Shown here piece by piece: positions 17,701 to 25,859 of a DNA stretch of 64,000 nucleotides. The position numbers were made by a program, and so were the translations under genes. Numbering within the stretch: position 1 is the stretch's first letter; each line of letters begins with the position of its first letter. Below the pieces are notes generated by a model, which saw nothing but the letters and a program-made list of their open reading frames with translations, was not told where the DNA came from and made no database searches. Source of the stretch: Dyella tabacisoli (lineage in GTDB: Bacteria; Pseudomonadota; Gammaproteobacteria; Xanthomonadales; Rhodanobacteraceae); NCBI RefSeq assembly GCF_003350925.1, contig NZ_KZ857186.1:1-64000 (forward strand), written 5' to 3'.

Positions 17701-18583
17701 GGAAAATCATGGTCCGATCCCAGGCGTCATCGACGACCTGCAGCCGGTGCAATGCAAGCACCAGCGCATCGCTGCCTGTCAGCGAAACAGCCACGAGATC
17801 GGCTTGCATTTCCATCTCACGCGATAACGCACGCTGGGCGATCACCACCAATCGGAACGTGACATCGACTACCGCGCGAAGCGCCCAGATCACCAGGCCC
17901 AGCAGCCAGCCGACCCATGCAATACGGAGATCCATCCTGGATAGCTGGCGCAGAAACGTGTCCAGCGCATCGCGCCGGCCGACAATGTGCGCGGCGATCT
18001 GCTGGGTTGTATAGACCCAACGCCCCACCGCCATCGAGCGCTGGGCAAAATGGCCGAATTCATGGGCGCAGACCGCCTTGAACTCGCCGAGGTTCAGCAT
18101 ATTCACCAGACCCAGGCCGATTTCCAGATTCTTGCGCGAAGGAAAAAGCAGGTTGAGCAACGACAGGTCGTAGAACACCGCCGCGTTGACGCGCCCGGTG
18201 ACATAAACCTTGTGCGGTCGCGGCGCGCCCGCCTCATCGGCAATCCGCTCTAGAAAGGCAAACAGGCGCGGCTGCTCGGCGCGGGTCAGCTCGATACCGT
18301 CGTTGCGTCCGCCCTTCTTGATGAAGAACAGCGCCTTTATCATGAAGAACGCTAGAAACAGACTGCCGACGCCGACGGCAACCTGCGCAAAACCCCCATC
18401 TGAATTGAGCTTCATCAACTCGCCCAGACCGGTCATCACAAACCATGCGGTCAGCGCGAAGTAGAGCAGCATAAAAAGTAGCAGGCCGCCGACAGCAAGC
18501 CATGCATGACGCCGATAGGACGGACCTGGGCGCGTAAAAGCAGCCGGCACTTCGGTCGGCCCGGTGGGATACATCGTTTCCAT
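14777..18583 (-). CDS. Large M48-family membrane metalloprotease (1268 aa)
   Basis: N-terminal membrane M48 peptidase domain. Two TM helices (about 28-52 and 66-90) precede the zinc site H174-EFG-H178, and the third ligand lies in EMQAD (E258-x-x-A-D). Two further TM segments are at about 222-250. Residues 300-740 are helical without a known signature. A single TM helix at about 750-775 leads to a C-terminal region of some 490 residues, rich in Ala and helical, with TPR-like periodicity. Typical HtpX/Ste24-like proteins are 280-450 aa, so this is a multi-domain version. It is flanked by a terminator and the TonB-domain gene. Substrate unknown. Confidence 0.85.
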   Translation of the reverse strand: METMYPTGPTEVPAAFTRPGPSYRRHAWLAVGGLLLFMLLYFALTAWFVMTGLGELMKLNSDGGFAQVAVGVGSLFLAFFMIKALFFIKKGGRNDGIELTRAEQPRLFAFLERIADEAGAPRPHKVYVTGRVNAAVFYDLSLLNLLFPSRKNLEIGLGLVNMLNLGEFKAVCAHEFGHFAQRSMAVGRWVYTTQQIAAHIVGRRDALDTFLRQLSRMDLRIAWVGWLLGLVIWALRAVVDVTFRLVVIAQRALSREMEMQADLVAVSLTGSDALVLALHRLQVVDDAWDRTMIFLRGEVANQRPPRDVFAVHQALAERLRLIYNDPDYGNRLQVPGEGAAAFRVFNSELAQPPRMWSTHPMNHERETNAKRIYLFAPADERSAWEVFDDSLDLRERMTRELAGKTEHAIAEPAETLKKLDEQFGREHLKPHYRGIYLGFSAVRQSARVEDLHERALITGPLHLEMLYPENIGDELGQLRSLETEHALLCSLRDRIYDAPDGVIRHRGRILKRSELPAAIAAVDVERAATRAGLETTLKRVRSLHLAAAAKLSPTWQEYLQGLLQLLHYADHSEANVRDAHAGLARTWQHATARGSINERGVRHILASANDVHRALTQVFSLASSVRPGAKILAELGEESWPALLGGYGLNAPVRANINEWLRLIDRWVNHTAGCLSALRRATLDELLLTETTVAAATHGTPAPVAPDLAPTIPDTYHTLAPGSERGRHEKLDFWHKFQTATGFFPGLARAVVAIAIVGSVLAVGWIVGRTTVTVYNGLARAVVATVDGHRVALAPHAHADVSVASRGDIHVTTLADDGELIEDFTAPVSQSDTQLVYTVAAASPLRQWTAVYGNWTAAPPHMLAPKRWQAVSAENMFTTPPDRIQSKSGGGTRTVLDAGDDDAPEYLVNQLQDKHAAEGMLLAHVRFDKPDSPHLLSWLGLAASVPGFDTAFAARRAHFPVEIVAMRAEQDLAKGPAHDVVCSRQRALADASPTQSDLAYLVTRCMPSGPARDQKFAEGYKRWPDSPWFANAAASMEGEHANYQAAFAAYQVAMSKSLVLRPGAALQALRLLRLLNPAAARQQQGDFARASPAVSNILLAEPGAAVPNGPGRSLVMLSNGQLDDAVTAAANTPMAGHVLRLAASSQGASTALRARAARLPPSEGIDEQTVWLAIAEGEDAGSPAIAAVLENIEKEYDTPGAVAKVQRFLALSRSGNAVAAEQALDGVPFLLRAQAYIAGSHLLGDRAPPNWRIYARGILFAVERPYLG

Positions 18584-18671
18584 ATGATGATTCGCTGTTC
18601 GCTATTGTCTTAATCACGCGCGACGATCGACATCGCCGCCCCCTGTCAACATCAGCTCTCCGCCTCTGAGC

Positions 18672-19490
18672 TTACGAGACTGCCTTTGAGCCTGGACATC
18701 CCGGAACAGCGATGCCGCATTTCTTGTCCATCTGATTGAGAAACCGGTGCAAAGATTCACACGCAGTGCCGTTGGCGCCACAAAGAATGGCGCGATAAAT
18801 CTCCAAATGATCGTTTTTCAGCACAAAGCGCATTCTCACTACCGAAGGATAGAACGGACTCCCTTCGGTAAACGCTTCGAAGGCTTGAGACAGACCACCG
18901 GTGACATCAGCCTTGTAGATGATGACGCCATCCGCCGGGTCATCGAATTCGACCCGATAGGTATCGGACGACTTAGCCAGCGCATCAAGCCCTTGCTGAG
19001 CCGAGTCGAAAGGCATGGGATAGAAGAGGTCGGTATCCACTATGAGACCGTTTTGCTTCATGTAGCCATCGAGAATGGGAGCGAGTTTGCCTTGCTGCGT
19101 TAGCGGTCGCTTGCCCCTATTTGTTGCACTGAAATTGACTGGAATTCGGGCATAAGCCTCTATAGGCCGGCCGTCTTTGATGCTCGGGGAGAATATCCAG
19201 TCCTTGACCGCATTAATGGCCGCTGCGTCCAGGATGCGATAACCGCTCGACCGTTCCACCTTGATGTCTTTCGGCCTGCCATCGCTGCCAACCAATGTCA
19301 TCAGAACAACCATGCCCTCCGCGTTGAGCGTAGCTGCAATCGGCGGATAGCTCGGGGGAGGTGCACGATTAGCCGTTTGCTTGTCCATCGACAAGAGCTG
19401 ATTCGCGATGGTTTCCGACTTGTACGCATCTTGTGCGACAGCCGTCGAGAGGCCGGCAGTCAGCGCCAGCGCAAACAGTTGCTTCCACAT
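18672..19490 (-). CDS. TonB C-terminal-domain periplasmic protein
   Basis: A 272-aa protein with a signal peptide (MWKQLFALALTAGLSTAVAQ). A TonB C-terminal-like domain lies at about 40-120: YPPIAATLNAEGMVVLMTLVGSDG, then KVERSSGYRILDAAAINAVK and a DWIFSP end, the usual TonB_C pattern. It lacks the N-terminal anchor and Pro-rich linker of classical TonB, so it is not a complete energy transducer. The rest is unassigned. The ATG at 19490 has GGGGGA 6 nt upstream. It lies 88 bp upstream of the M48 gene on the same strand. Confidence 0.8.
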   Translation of the reverse strand: MWKQLFALALTAGLSTAVAQDAYKSETIANQLLSMDKQTANRAPPPSYPPIAATLNAEGMVVLMTLVGSDGRPKDIKVERSSGYRILDAAAINAVKDWIFSPSIKDGRPIEAYARIPVNFSATNRGKRPLTQQGKLAPILDGYMKQNGLIVDTDLFYPMPFDSAQQGLDALAKSSDTYRVEFDDPADGVIIYKADVTGGLSQAFEAFTEGSPFYPSVVRMRFVLKNDHLEIYRAILCGANGTACESLHRFLNQMDKKCGIAVPGCPGSKAVS

Positions 19491-19609
19491 TGATATTCCC
19501 CCGAGGCGCCTCGACTCACGCCTTGCAGTGGCAAGGCCTCCTTGATCGGGACACCGGCCAAGGATATGCGCCGACTCGTTATCGTTCAACCGACATCGAG
19601 GTCATACAA

Positions 19610-19752
19610 CGTAGGTTGGGTTGAACGAAGTGATACCCAACGTTGCGTAATGCTGAGGCTCGCCGCGATACCCAACTGGCGTGTCTTTGGAATTCGTTGT
19701 GATGCCTAACGTTGCGCAATGTTGGGGTTCGCTTTGCTCACCCCAACCTACG
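19610..19752 (+). repeat. GTAGGTTGGG...CCCAACCTAC dispersed palindromic element, copy 1
   Basis: Begins CGTAGGTTGGG and ends CCCCAACCTACG, with internal units GATACCCAACGTTGCG and GCGCAATGTTGGGG. The flanking parts of the 19491-20110 gap show no gene. Confidence 0.85.
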
Positions 19753-20110
19753 ATTAAGCGGGCGCCTCTTTCGGACCGTAGATATCGAGTCCCATATCAA
19801 TACGCCGCCTGGCCAACCCACCTAAAACGGTTAGAGGAACCAGTAATTCCTCATTGCCGTGAAAATACCGTGTCACTTTGATATCAAATATCGGCTACCT
19901 AAGCAGGCCCGACCTCCAGCCCTGGCCGCGGCGATCTATCTTTAGCGTTAATATCACATGCAATTAAGTGGATATAGAGATAATCTATTGGCACTCGCTT
20001 AGATCCAAAGCCTCCATATCCCGGATGCCGAATTTTTCCTGCGCAAATACACCCATACAGCCGGTGCATCTGCAATGTTGCACCCCATCGCAACCTGAGG
20101 AGAGAACGAC

Positions 20111-20560
20111 ATGAAAGCTACCGCTGGTGGAGCCATTGCCATCGTATTGCTGGCCATCTACGTGTATCTCATTGTTGCTGGGTGCCTCCTGGTCGGCTCT
20201 CAGGCCGGGGCCGCTGCTGATGCCCAAATACCCGCACATTTCAACGATGTCATGTCCCAGACTCTTTCGGTGATCGGTGGATTGGTATCGGCACTTGTCA
20301 TCGCCGAGTTGGCCATCACCAAACCGGGCGAAGCCCCGGTTGCGCGGGTTCTGGCCGTGGATGCGTCCGCCAGGTCAAAAAACATATTGATGTGGGTCAC
20401 CGGGCTTTACATTCTGGTGTGGTTACTCGCTGGCCTGGCGGCTTTCATGGTCGGCATGAATAGCCCCAATAAGCTGCCGCCACTTACCAGCGTCGGGCAA
20501 TCATGGTTTGGCCTGGCCGTGGCCGCGGCATACGCCTATTTCGGTCTCAAACCCCAATAA
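20111..20560 (+). CDS. Small integral membrane protein, unknown function
   Basis: A 149-aa protein with four predicted hydrophobic helices: about 6-30, 50-68, 92-114 and 130-146. It has an Ala/Gly-rich N terminus and no catalytic motif. GAGGAG lies about 9 nt before the ATG, supporting real expression. It stands alone between two dispersed repeat copies. I do not recognise the family. Confidence 0.6.
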   Translation: MKATAGGAIAIVLLAIYVYLIVAGCLLVGSQAGAAADAQIPAHFNDVMSQTLSVIGGLVSALVIAELAITKPGEAPVARVLAVDASARSKNILMWVTGLYILVWLLAGLAAFMVGMNSPNKLPPLTSVGQSWFGLAVAAAYAYFGLKPQ

Positions 20561-20614
20561 GGCCGCCATACCGGCGAACCCCAACGGCAACGCCTTCGAA
20601 CATCAAGCAAACAT

Positions 20615-20758
20615 GTAGTTGGGCTGAACGAAGTGATGCCCAACGTTGCGCAAAGCTGAGGCTAGCTGTGATACCCAACATGGCATGCTTTTGGGGCTCA
20701 CCGCGAGCCCCAACGTGGCGAAACGTTGGGGTTCGCTTGCGCTCACCCCAACCTACGT
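20615..20758 (+). repeat. GTAGGTTGGG-type dispersed element, copy 2
   Basis: GTAGTTGGGCTGAACGAAG at the left, CGCTCACCCCAACCTACG at the right, and GGGGCTCACCGCGAGCCCC palindrome inside. It has the same modular structure as the other copies. The rest of 20561-21036 shows nothing recognisable. Confidence 0.85.
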
Positions 20759-21036
20759 AATACGTACCCTCCATTCGATGACGCAGCACTTGCCGCGCTT
20801 CTGCAAGAGAAGCGCCGTAGTCATCGGAAACGTTATCCTCGGCACCATGGGTAACCCGCGACCCGATGGCCAAGAGTCTCTGAGGCCGGATACGCCTGCC
20901 CGTGAAGCGCCCCCCATTTGGCGCCACGGCAACGGGCCCCACTACATGTCGATTTCCCCGAACCTCGTTCGTCTTTAGTCATGAAGACCGCCTTCACCTG
21001 CACCATCGCGCACCCCGCATCCACAGGAGATTGGTT

Positions 21037-21756
21037 ATGACGCACGTCCCGCCACTGGTCCCCGCCGCCGAGCTTGCCAAGCGCAACGGCCGGACCTTTC
21101 CCAATGAAAGTGACGACTACCGTCGCGCCCGCAATGCGCTGTTTATCGAGGAGATCGAACTGCGCCGGCATATTGAACGCGTCGCCGAGCAGCGTCGCGC
21201 GCTGCCGCCCGGCGGCGAGGTAACCGGCAGCTACCATTTTCAGGGCGAGCACGGACCGCTCGATCTCGCCGGTCTTTTCGGCGACAAACAAACCCTTGTC
21301 ATCTATAGCTATATGTTTGGCCCGCAGCGCGAACGTCCCTGCCCGATGTGTACATCGCTACTGAGCGCCTGGGAGGGCGAGGCGCGCGATATAGGGCAAC
21401 GGGTTGCGCTGGCTGTTGTTGCGCGCTCGCCCATCGAGCGCCTCATCGCATTCAAAAAGGAACGCGGCTGGCGCGACCTCGCCCTGTATTCCGACACCGA
21501 CGGCAGCTATAGCCGCGACTACTATGGCGTCGACCAGGACGGCGGCGATGACTCGGCATTCAACGTATTCACCCGCCGCGACGGCACCATCCGTCACTTC
21601 TGGAGCGGTGAAATGGGCTTCGAGTCCGCCGACCCCGGCCAGGACCCGCGCGGGGCACCCGACCTGATGCCGATCTGGACCATTCTTGACGTAACGCCGG
21701 AAGGGCGAGGCAGCGACTGGTACCCCCAACTCGACTACCCCGACCAGGCGCGTTGA
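21037..21756 (+). CDS. DUF899 thioredoxin-like family protein
   Basis: A 239-aa protein of the DUF899 family, related to AhpC/TSA thioredoxin-fold proteins. The N-terminal ELAKRNGRTFPNESDDYRRARNAL region is followed by the hallmark RPCPMCTSLLSAW near residue 106, where two cysteines sit in a CxxC. Downstream YYGVDQDGGDDSAFNVFTRR and HFWSGE are also typical. A redox role is plausible but no substrate is known. ATG at 21037 with AGGAG 8 nt upstream; the open frame upstream of it is repeat sequence. Confidence 0.85.
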   Translation: MTHVPPLVPAAELAKRNGRTFPNESDDYRRARNALFIEEIELRRHIERVAEQRRALPPGGEVTGSYHFQGEHGPLDLAGLFGDKQTLVIYSYMFGPQRERPCPMCTSLLSAWEGEARDIGQRVALAVVARSPIERLIAFKKERGWRDLALYSDTDGSYSRDYYGVDQDGGDDSAFNVFTRRDGTIRHFWSGEMGFESADPGQDPRGAPDLMPIWTILDVTPEGRGSDWYPQLDYPDQAR

Positions 21757-21783
21757 ATCCGCTGCGGCCTTCTTTCCCGGACA

Positions 21784-22752
21784 CTAGCGACGCGCGGCAC
21801 GCGGAGCTGCCCCATGTGTCTTGGCTGGTTTGCCCGGCGCCGCAGCCTTGGTGGCGAGTCGGAATGGCGGCGCCTGCTCGCGAATGTAATGCCACAATCG
21901 GTTGGCGACCGGCCCCTGCGGCCGGTCGCCGCGCCGCGCCGCAACCAGTTGCTGCACGTTGCCAGGCATGTAAGTGCCGCCTATCGATTGCAGCCGCCCC
22001 TCGCGCAACTCCTGCTCGACCAGAAAGCGCGGCATATGACCCCAGCCCATGCCCTGCAAGATGATTTCCTTTTTCATCAACTGATCGGCCACCGTGCACT
22101 GGTGTGCGCCCTCGATGATGAAGTAACTGCGCGGCGCTGAATCGCGCGCGGTGTCGCGGATGATGCATTGAGTGAAATCGCGCATCTGCTCGGGCTTGAT
22201 CGAGCGCGATATCGGAAAAGGCAGAAAACCCGGCGCCACCACCGGCACGAACGAGATTTTGCATAGATCCACCCATTCCATGCGTGGGTCGCTTTTGTCG
22301 ATGTGATGCAGGATCAGATCGGCATCGCCATTGAACAATCGCTCCCAGGGGCCGGAGATCGCCTCGAAATGCAGATGCAGCCGCGTACCGGGACATGCGG
22401 CGAAGAAACGGCTCAGCAAGCCTAACGTTTGCGGCAACGGGCACAAGTCGCCGATCACCACGCGCAACTCGCTTTCCTCGCCCATCGCCAACTGCGCGGC
22501 ATGGGTGCGCAGATCGGCCATGTCGCGCAGCAACGACTGCGCCCTGCGGTGAAACGAATGTCCCGCCTCGGTCGGGGTCACTCGATAACCACTGCGATCG
22601 AGCAGGCTCAAGCCAAGCTGGCGCTCCAGCTTGGCAACGGCAGCGAACACCGCCGGGTGCGAGCGATGCAGCACCGTCGCGGCAGCCTGGAAGCCCCCGG
22701 CCCGCACCACGGCGTCGAAACATTGCAGATCGTGCAGAGTAAATTCGCTCAT
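21784..22752 (-). CDS. LysR-family transcriptional regulator
   Basis: A 322-aa LTTR. N-terminal winged HTH: FTLHDLQCFDAVVRAGGFQAAATVLHRS followed by AVFAAVAKLERQLGLSLLDR. A periplasmic-binding-protein-like effector domain (about 90-290) follows, then a charged Ala/Pro/Lys tail. It is divergent from the quinone oxidoreductase gene with a 103-bp intergenic region, the usual layout for an LTTR and its target. The effector is unknown. Start at 22752; a longer open frame upstream would cross the promoter. Confidence 0.9.
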   Translation of the reverse strand: MSEFTLHDLQCFDAVVRAGGFQAAATVLHRSHPAVFAAVAKLERQLGLSLLDRSGYRVTPTEAGHSFHRRAQSLLRDMADLRTHAAQLAMGEESELRVVIGDLCPLPQTLGLLSRFFAACPGTRLHLHFEAISGPWERLFNGDADLILHHIDKSDPRMEWVDLCKISFVPVVAPGFLPFPISRSIKPEQMRDFTQCIIRDTARDSAPRSYFIIEGAHQCTVADQLMKKEIILQGMGWGHMPRFLVEQELREGRLQSIGGTYMPGNVQQLVAARRGDRPQGPVANRLWHYIREQAPPFRLATKAAAPGKPAKTHGAAPRAARR

Positions 22753-22815
22753 GTCCGTTTTATCTACAGAGATTGTGCGAACTTTGTAATATCTTCTGAT
22801 CGACCCCGCAACTAG

Positions 22816-22851
22816 ATTTGCTCCACGGCATCCGCCGTTGCAGGAGCAAAT
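22816..22851 (+). promoter_or_regulatory. Hairpin that sequesters the Shine-Dalgarno of the oxidoreductase gene
   Basis: ATTTGCTCC (22816-22824) pairs perfectly with GGAGCAAAT (22843-22851), and inside it ACGGC pairs with GCCGT around an ATCC loop, with a TGCA bulge on the 3' side. The GGAG of the only good RBS (9 nt before the ATG at 22856) lies inside the stem. It could instead, or also, act as a DNA palindrome. Confidence 0.55.
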
Positions 22852-22855
22852 ACCG

Positions 22856-23836
22856 ATGCGCGCCATTGTCAGGAAGCAATACGGCGAGGCAGATCAGCTA
22901 TCGATTGAACAACGCCCAGATCCGCAGGCGCAGCCAGGCCAGGTGCTGATCGAAGTCCGCGCGTTCGGCTTGAATCGCGCCGAGATCTATATGCGCCGTG
23001 GCGCCTGGGGCGAGGTGGCGGACATCAGCGGTATCGAGTGCGTCGGGCTGGTCAAGGCCGATCCGGCCGGCCGCCTCGCTACAGGCCAAAAGGTAGCCGC
23101 GTTGCTGGGTGGCATGGGGCGAAGCATTCCCGGCAGCTATGCCGAGTATGTGAGCGTGCCGGCCGACCACGTGGTGCCGCTGCAAACCGAATTACCGTGG
23201 GAAGCGCTGGCGGCGATCCCGGAATCCTACGCTACCGCCTGGACCAGCCTGCACCACAACCTCGCACTGGCTCCCGGCCAGACCCTGCTGATTCGCGGCG
23301 CCACCTCGGCGCTGGGGCGAGCCGCCATCAATATTGCCGCGCACGCCGGGGCATATGTCATCGCCACGACACGTCGCCTCGAACACACAGCCGGGCTATT
23401 ACAGCTCGGGGCGAAGCAAGTGTTGCTGGAGGAATCCCAGCTAGCGCAGCGCGTTCGCGAATGGCACCCCGACGGCATCGATGCGGTGCTGGACATTATC
23501 GGCAACAGCGCATTGCTCGACTCGCTCGCCATGGCGCGGCCGGATGGACGCGTCTGCCAAGTCGGCTTTCTCGGCGGCGGCGAACCGCTGGCTTTATTCA
23601 ACCCACTGCAGCACATGCCAAGCGGCGTGCAGCTCAGTTTCTTCGGTAGCGCCATGGCCTACGGCACGCCGGCCTATCCGCTGTCCGATGTACCGCTACA
23701 AACCATCGTCGAGCGTGTTGCCGACGGCACGTATCAAGCCAAGCCGGCGCACGTATTTCGCTTCGAGCAGATTCGCGACGCGCATCGCTTGATGGAATCG
23801 AACCAGGCCGGCGGCAAGCTGGTGGTTTGCATCTGA
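22856..23836 (+). CDS. Quinone oxidoreductase-like MDR-superfamily NAD(P)H dehydrogenase
   Basis: A 326-aa medium-chain dehydrogenase/reductase. The N-terminal GroES-like domain has LIEVRAFGLNRAEIYMRRG, as in zinc-free quinone oxidoreductases. The Rossmann domain has LLIRGATSALGRAAINIA (modified GxxGxxG) followed by a nucleotide-binding strand and DAVLDIIGNSALL. No catalytic zinc cysteines are seen. It is divergent from the LysR gene and 31 bp upstream of an alpha/beta hydrolase, so a small LysR-controlled operon is likely. The substrate cannot be read from sequence. Confidence 0.87.
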   Translation: MRAIVRKQYGEADQLSIEQRPDPQAQPGQVLIEVRAFGLNRAEIYMRRGAWGEVADISGIECVGLVKADPAGRLATGQKVAALLGGMGRSIPGSYAEYVSVPADHVVPLQTELPWEALAAIPESYATAWTSLHHNLALAPGQTLLIRGATSALGRAAINIAAHAGAYVIATTRRLEHTAGLLQLGAKQVLLEESQLAQRVREWHPDGIDAVLDIIGNSALLDSLAMARPDGRVCQVGFLGGGEPLALFNPLQHMPSGVQLSFFGSAMAYGTPAYPLSDVPLQTIVERVADGTYQAKPAHVFRFEQIRDAHRLMESNQAGGKLVVCI

Positions 23837-23867
23837 AATCCCCCACCGTTTTTATTCGGAGTTTTTT

Positions 23868-24707
23868 ATGAAGCCGTATCCAAACCATGATGTAGAGCCC
23901 ATGAACCACTTGGCCTTCTTTACCACCGGCGACGGATGCCGCATCGCCTATCGATTCGATGGCCCAGCCGACAAGCCCGTGCTGGTGCTATCAAACTCCA
24001 TCGGCACCACCTTGAATATGTGGGATATGCAAATTGAGGCGCTGTCGCAGCACTTTCGCGTGTTGCGCTACGACACCCGAGGCCATGGCGGCTCAAGCGT
24101 TACAGCCGGAGCTTATTCGTTCGACCGGCTCGGCCGGGATGTAATCGAGCTGCTCGACGCCTTGAATATCAGCCGCGCGCATTTCTGTGGGCTATCGCTG
24201 GGCGGCATGATCGGCCAGTGGCTGGGCATTTACGCCCCTGAGCGCATAGACCACCTGATTCTGTGCAATACCTCATCCTTTATGGGTCCCGCCGAACAAT
24301 GGGATGAGCGCATAGCCTCCGTGCTGCAGGCCAAGGACATGTCCGAAACCGCCGAGATGTTCCTCAGCTATTGGTTTCCGCCGCATATGCTGCAGGCACA
24401 GAGCGCCATCGTCGATTCGATTCGCGCGGTGTTGCTGTCCATGGACCCCCAAGGATTTGCCGGTTGCTACGCCGCCGTCCGCGACATGGACATGCGCCGC
24501 ACCGTCGCACTTATCCCCCGCCCCACACTGGTGATCGCCGGTCAGTACGATACGGTGACGCTACCCAGTCACAGTGAATGGATTGCCGCTCACGTACCGG
24601 GAGCAAAGCTCGTGATATTGCCGGCAGTGCATCTGTCGAATATCGAGTACCCCGCCGAATTTCTCAGCGCTATGCTCGAATGCCTGCTTTCGCCATCGAA
24701 AGACTGA
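23868..24707 (+). CDS. Alpha/beta hydrolase, 3-oxoadipate enol-lactonase-like
   Basis: A 279-aa alpha/beta-hydrolase. Oxyanion-hole region VLSNSIGTTLNMWD, nucleophile elbow GLSLGG, acid in AGQYDTVT and catalytic His in AVHLSNIE are all present and in order, the layout of PcaD-type enol-lactonases. No other beta-ketoadipate gene is nearby, so the actual ester or lactone substrate is uncertain. GGAG 6 nt before the ATG at 23868 supports that start over an internal ATG at 23901. Probably cotranscribed with the oxidoreductase; a terminator follows. Confidence 0.85.
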   Translation: MKPYPNHDVEPMNHLAFFTTGDGCRIAYRFDGPADKPVLVLSNSIGTTLNMWDMQIEALSQHFRVLRYDTRGHGGSSVTAGAYSFDRLGRDVIELLDALNISRAHFCGLSLGGMIGQWLGIYAPERIDHLILCNTSSFMGPAEQWDERIASVLQAKDMSETAEMFLSYWFPPHMLQAQSAIVDSIRAVLLSMDPQGFAGCYAAVRDMDMRRTVALIPRPTLVIAGQYDTVTLPSHSEWIAAHVPGAKLVILPAVHLSNIEYPAEFLSAMLECLLSPSKD

Positions 24708-24734
24708 AGGCACAAGGCGCAGAGATATTGAAAG

Positions 24735-24756
24735 GGCTGCCGCAAGGCGGCCTTTT
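24735..24756 (+). terminator. Rho-independent terminator after the hydrolase gene
   Basis: GGCTGCC / GGCGGCC stem (one G-U pair), GCAA loop, followed by TTTT; 28 bp after the stop. Confidence 0.75.
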
Positions 24757-24839
24757 CGTGCATGGGCATCGCTAAGCGGCGTCGGCTTGCCGGCGTCGCG
24801 GCTCGTATGAGGCAACACCGCGCTCAGTGATTCGCGTGC

Positions 24840-24941
24840 TCGATCCATGCCTCCAGTAAGAATGCTCAGCACGAGCATCAGATAGCACTTGGCAAAATCC
24901 TTGAACGAACGAAGGCGCATTTTGGGCAACTCAAGATGCAT
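24840..24941 (-). pseudogene. N-terminal fragment of a small membrane-protein gene (tentative)
   Basis: From an ATG at 24941 the minus strand reads MHLELPKMRLRSFKDF then AKCYLMLVLSILT. This resembles the N terminus of a family of short bacterial membrane proteins beginning with an amphipathic LPK...FK-F-KHYLMIVLSILTAL segment. After about 35 codons the similarity is lost, and the frame runs into the hydrolase terminator, so I read it as a truncated remnant. Family recognition is from memory of the pattern only. Confidence 0.3.
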
Positions 24942-25083
24942 GATGCGAATCCGCGAAGGTGGACTGTAACTAGGGGAGCGGAAGCGCAGCCGATTGGGGT
25001 TGCCTGACGACACATGCAGCCACGGGCTTATGCGCGCCTACCGGCATGAAAACGCGGGGATACCTCAGACTCTTGCCCCCTTT

Positions 25084-25311
25084 CTACCTATCAACAAGTC
25101 GAATGTCGGATTGACTCACCTGGATATCCAACCCTGTTTCGAGTTCCAAGATATATATCGCCTCAGGCTTCAGTTCTAGCACGGTCACGAGCGAGCCAAA
25201 CGAGCCGACTGACTCGCCCGATAAAACCTGGACATAGTCGTTATGCATGAACGCCACGCCGGGTATCGCCTCGCGATTGAGGAAGGCTTGGCCAAGATCG
25301 GCTGGTTTCAT
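25084..25311 (-). CDS. Small hypothetical protein
   Basis: A 75-aa protein, MKPADLGQAFLNREAIPGV at the start, with two short beta-rich segments and many acidic residues. No known domain. Its start overlaps the stop of the gene at 25308-25550 by 4 bp (ATGA), so the two are translationally coupled and probably work together. The strict overlap argues that both are real. Confidence 0.5.
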   Translation of the reverse strand: MKPADLGQAFLNREAIPGVAFMHNDYVQVLSGESVGSFGSLVTVLELKPEAIYILELETGLDIQVSQSDIRLVDR

Positions 25312-25550
25312 ATACGAAACGTATCTCTTGGTACCGGCGTAATCTCGGAACTGAGCATATCAGCGACCCAACGAACATGACCGTCTTGTGCTTTGCATAC
25401 GACAATGTGCATCTGGTCGCCAGATGCTGACGTGTACATATGATCAACTTCAGCGATATCGCCGATTTGCGGAAAGCTACCATCGCCAACGCTTGTATCT
25501 ACTCGCTCTAGCGGCACAGCAGCCACGACCCTCGCAAGCGGGATCTTCAT
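25308..25550 (-). CDS. Small hypothetical protein, coupled to the next gene
   Basis: An 80-aa protein beginning MKIPLARVVAAVPLERVD. It is acidic and beta-rich with a central HIVVCKAQDGHVRWVADML. No signal peptide and no recognised domain. First gene of a two-gene unit; the pair layout is similar to small immunity or accessory pairs, but no toxin gene is adjacent. Confidence 0.5.
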   Translation of the reverse strand: MKIPLARVVAAVPLERVDTSVGDGSFPQIGDIAEVDHMYTSASGDQMHIVVCKAQDGHVRWVADMLSSEITPVPRDTFRI

Positions 25551-25598
25551 AAGGCACCTAACATTCGCTGGCCAGAATCCGGGGGGGAGGTAATCACT

Positions 25599-25793
25599 CT
25601 ACCCCTTTTGCTCTTCCGGCCAGAGCAACGCCTGGGCGACCACCACATGCTCGCCATTGAACGTCGCCGCCGGGGATCCGTACAGCGAGTAGCCGAGGTC
25701 GAGGGCTTCGGAAACACGGTGGCAAAACGATGCATCGTCCTTGCCGGTCAGCAATCGATATCGCGGAAAACCATCGGGCGGTGAATCAGACAT
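25599..25793 (-). CDS. DUF1737-like small protein
   Basis: A 64-aa protein with RYRLLTGKDDASFCHRVSEAL near the start, then GYSLYGSPAATFNG and a VVAQALLWP end, the pattern of the DUF1737 family (short cytoplasmic proteins of unknown role). AAGGAG lies 8 nt before the ATG at 25793, deciding that start over an upstream one at 25838. Confidence 0.7.
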   Translation of the reverse strand: MSDSPPDGFPRYRLLTGKDDASFCHRVSEALDLGYSLYGSPAATFNGEHVVVAQALLWPEEQKG

Positions 25794-25859
25794 AGGGAAG
25801 GCTCCTTCAAGGTACTTAAGGCAGTCGACGTCTGCCATATGGAAAGCAGACAGCCGACG

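Noticed and set aside
19610-19752. Insertion sequence
   Set aside because: The dispersed GTAGGTTGGG elements are about 145 bp, encode nothing and show no clear target-site duplication by eye.
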